A stretch of DNA of 64,000 nucleotides, from the NCBI GenBank assembly GCA_013399895.1, contig VXBA01004862.1, positions 511,802-575,801 on the forward strand, read 5' to 3'. The DNA comes from Serilophus lunatus (Eukaryota; Chordata; Aves; Passeriformes; Eurylaimidae). Every line of letters begins with the position of its first letter. The stretch's first letter is position 1. The notes beneath the pieces were generated by a model. The model was given only the letters and a program-made list of their open reading frames with translations. It had not been told where the DNA came from and searched no databases. A program made the position numbers and the translations under genes. Shown one piece after another: positions 63,627-64,000 of the stretch.

Positions 63627-64000
63627 TGCTTTTTCCCAGAAGGAGCTTGATGAGGGCAGAGGTTCTTCACTGTCCTTTTGATCTGGGACTGCTTGAGGAT
63701 TGATAGACAAGTTTCAAAGATGTATTCTGAAGCCAGGACAGATGAACAGACAGTAACTAGCTCACTGTCATTATTATTTTTGTTAGTGGTCCTTCAAGTG
63801 TTTTCTCCTTAAGTCCCTTTTCTCCAAATCAAAAGTCATTACTTTGTTCCCTGCCTGCTTTCCTCAGTAACTCCTTTAATGCTGATATCTATATAGCCAG
63901 GTGATAATATCCATAAGATCATTGTAAAGGTGTCCAGAAATACTTGGTACTGAGCTATCATTTTTATTTGACTTTGTTTCAGGTCTCTCTTGACTTGAAT

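Larger units (their letters stand above)
34180..64000 (+). other. PARD6G: Inferred intron 2 of PARD6G (continues past the window end)
   Basis: No PDZ-domain or semi-CRIB coding sequence of PAR6 was found after exon 2, so the final exon lies beyond 64000 and this intron is at least 29.8 kb. The interval contains two CR1 3' ends (about 45.7 and 54.5 kb), a 20-base T tract, a perfect A/T hairpin at 38.1 kb, a G-quadruplex motif at 53.4 kb and an alternating purine-pyrimidine tract at 63.6 kb. Open frames such as 45911-46390 (159 codons) and 58144-58530 (128 codons) show no recognised domain and are of chance length. Confidence 0.7.

Noticed and set aside
34180..64000. Search for PARD6G exon 3 (PDZ domain)
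   Set aside because: No frame contains the PAR6 PDZ or semi-CRIB sequence, so the exon must be outside the window.
1..64000. CRISPR array, tRNA or rRNA genes, endogenous retrovirus
   Set aside because: No regularly spaced repeats, no tRNA cloverleaf or rRNA sequence recognised by eye, and no gag/pol/env-like frame. A covariance-model or RepeatMasker search would be more sensitive.

Overview
The window looks like bird nuclear DNA. Four CR1-type LINE fragments are present; the best-preserved one ends in the ATTCTRTG-type repeats typical of CR1 3' ends. No mammalian SINEs are visible, and there is one GC-rich CpG-island promoter containing an assembly gap, which is common in bird assemblies. 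A turtle or crocodilian source is not excluded from this sequence alone. Nothing looks prokaryotic: no dense coding, operons, CRISPR array or rRNA/tRNA cluster.

One protein-coding exon can be supported. Positions 33957-34179 (+) encode 74 codons of the PB1 domain of PARD6G (Par-6 family cell polarity regulator gamma), with a clean acceptor, a strong donor and the phases expected for the PAR6 family. The rest of the gene is inferred. The first coding exon, about 24 residues including the PB1 lysine that contacts atypical PKC, should lie in or beside the CpG island at about 20.2-21.45 kb. It is not visible there and most likely sits in the 514-N gap at 20514-21027. The last exon (semi-CRIB, PDZ domain, C-terminus) is not in the window, so the sequence ends inside intron 2.

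Layout: 1-20.2 kb is intergenic DNA upstream of PARD6G. It contains an old interspersed repeat with a nested CR1 (about 8.7-9.77 kb), an A/T hexanucleotide-like array (8.47-8.56 kb), small tandem duplications near 16 kb and a possible regulatory patch near 17.1 kb. 20.2-21.45 kb is the gapped CpG island. About 21.45-33.96 kb is inferred intron 1, with a pair of 71-bp direct repeats 2380 bp apart. 33.96-34.18 kb is exon 2. 34.18-64.0 kb is inferred intron 2, with two CR1 tails, an intronic G-quadruplex motif, a perfect A/T hairpin and a Z-DNA-prone tract.

Other open reading frames, up to about 160 codons, are within what chance predicts for 64 kb read in six frames, and none was recognised. 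I found no convincing new biological system. The most useful leads are the missing first exon, the unexplained 71-bp repeat pair and a few compact motif clusters.
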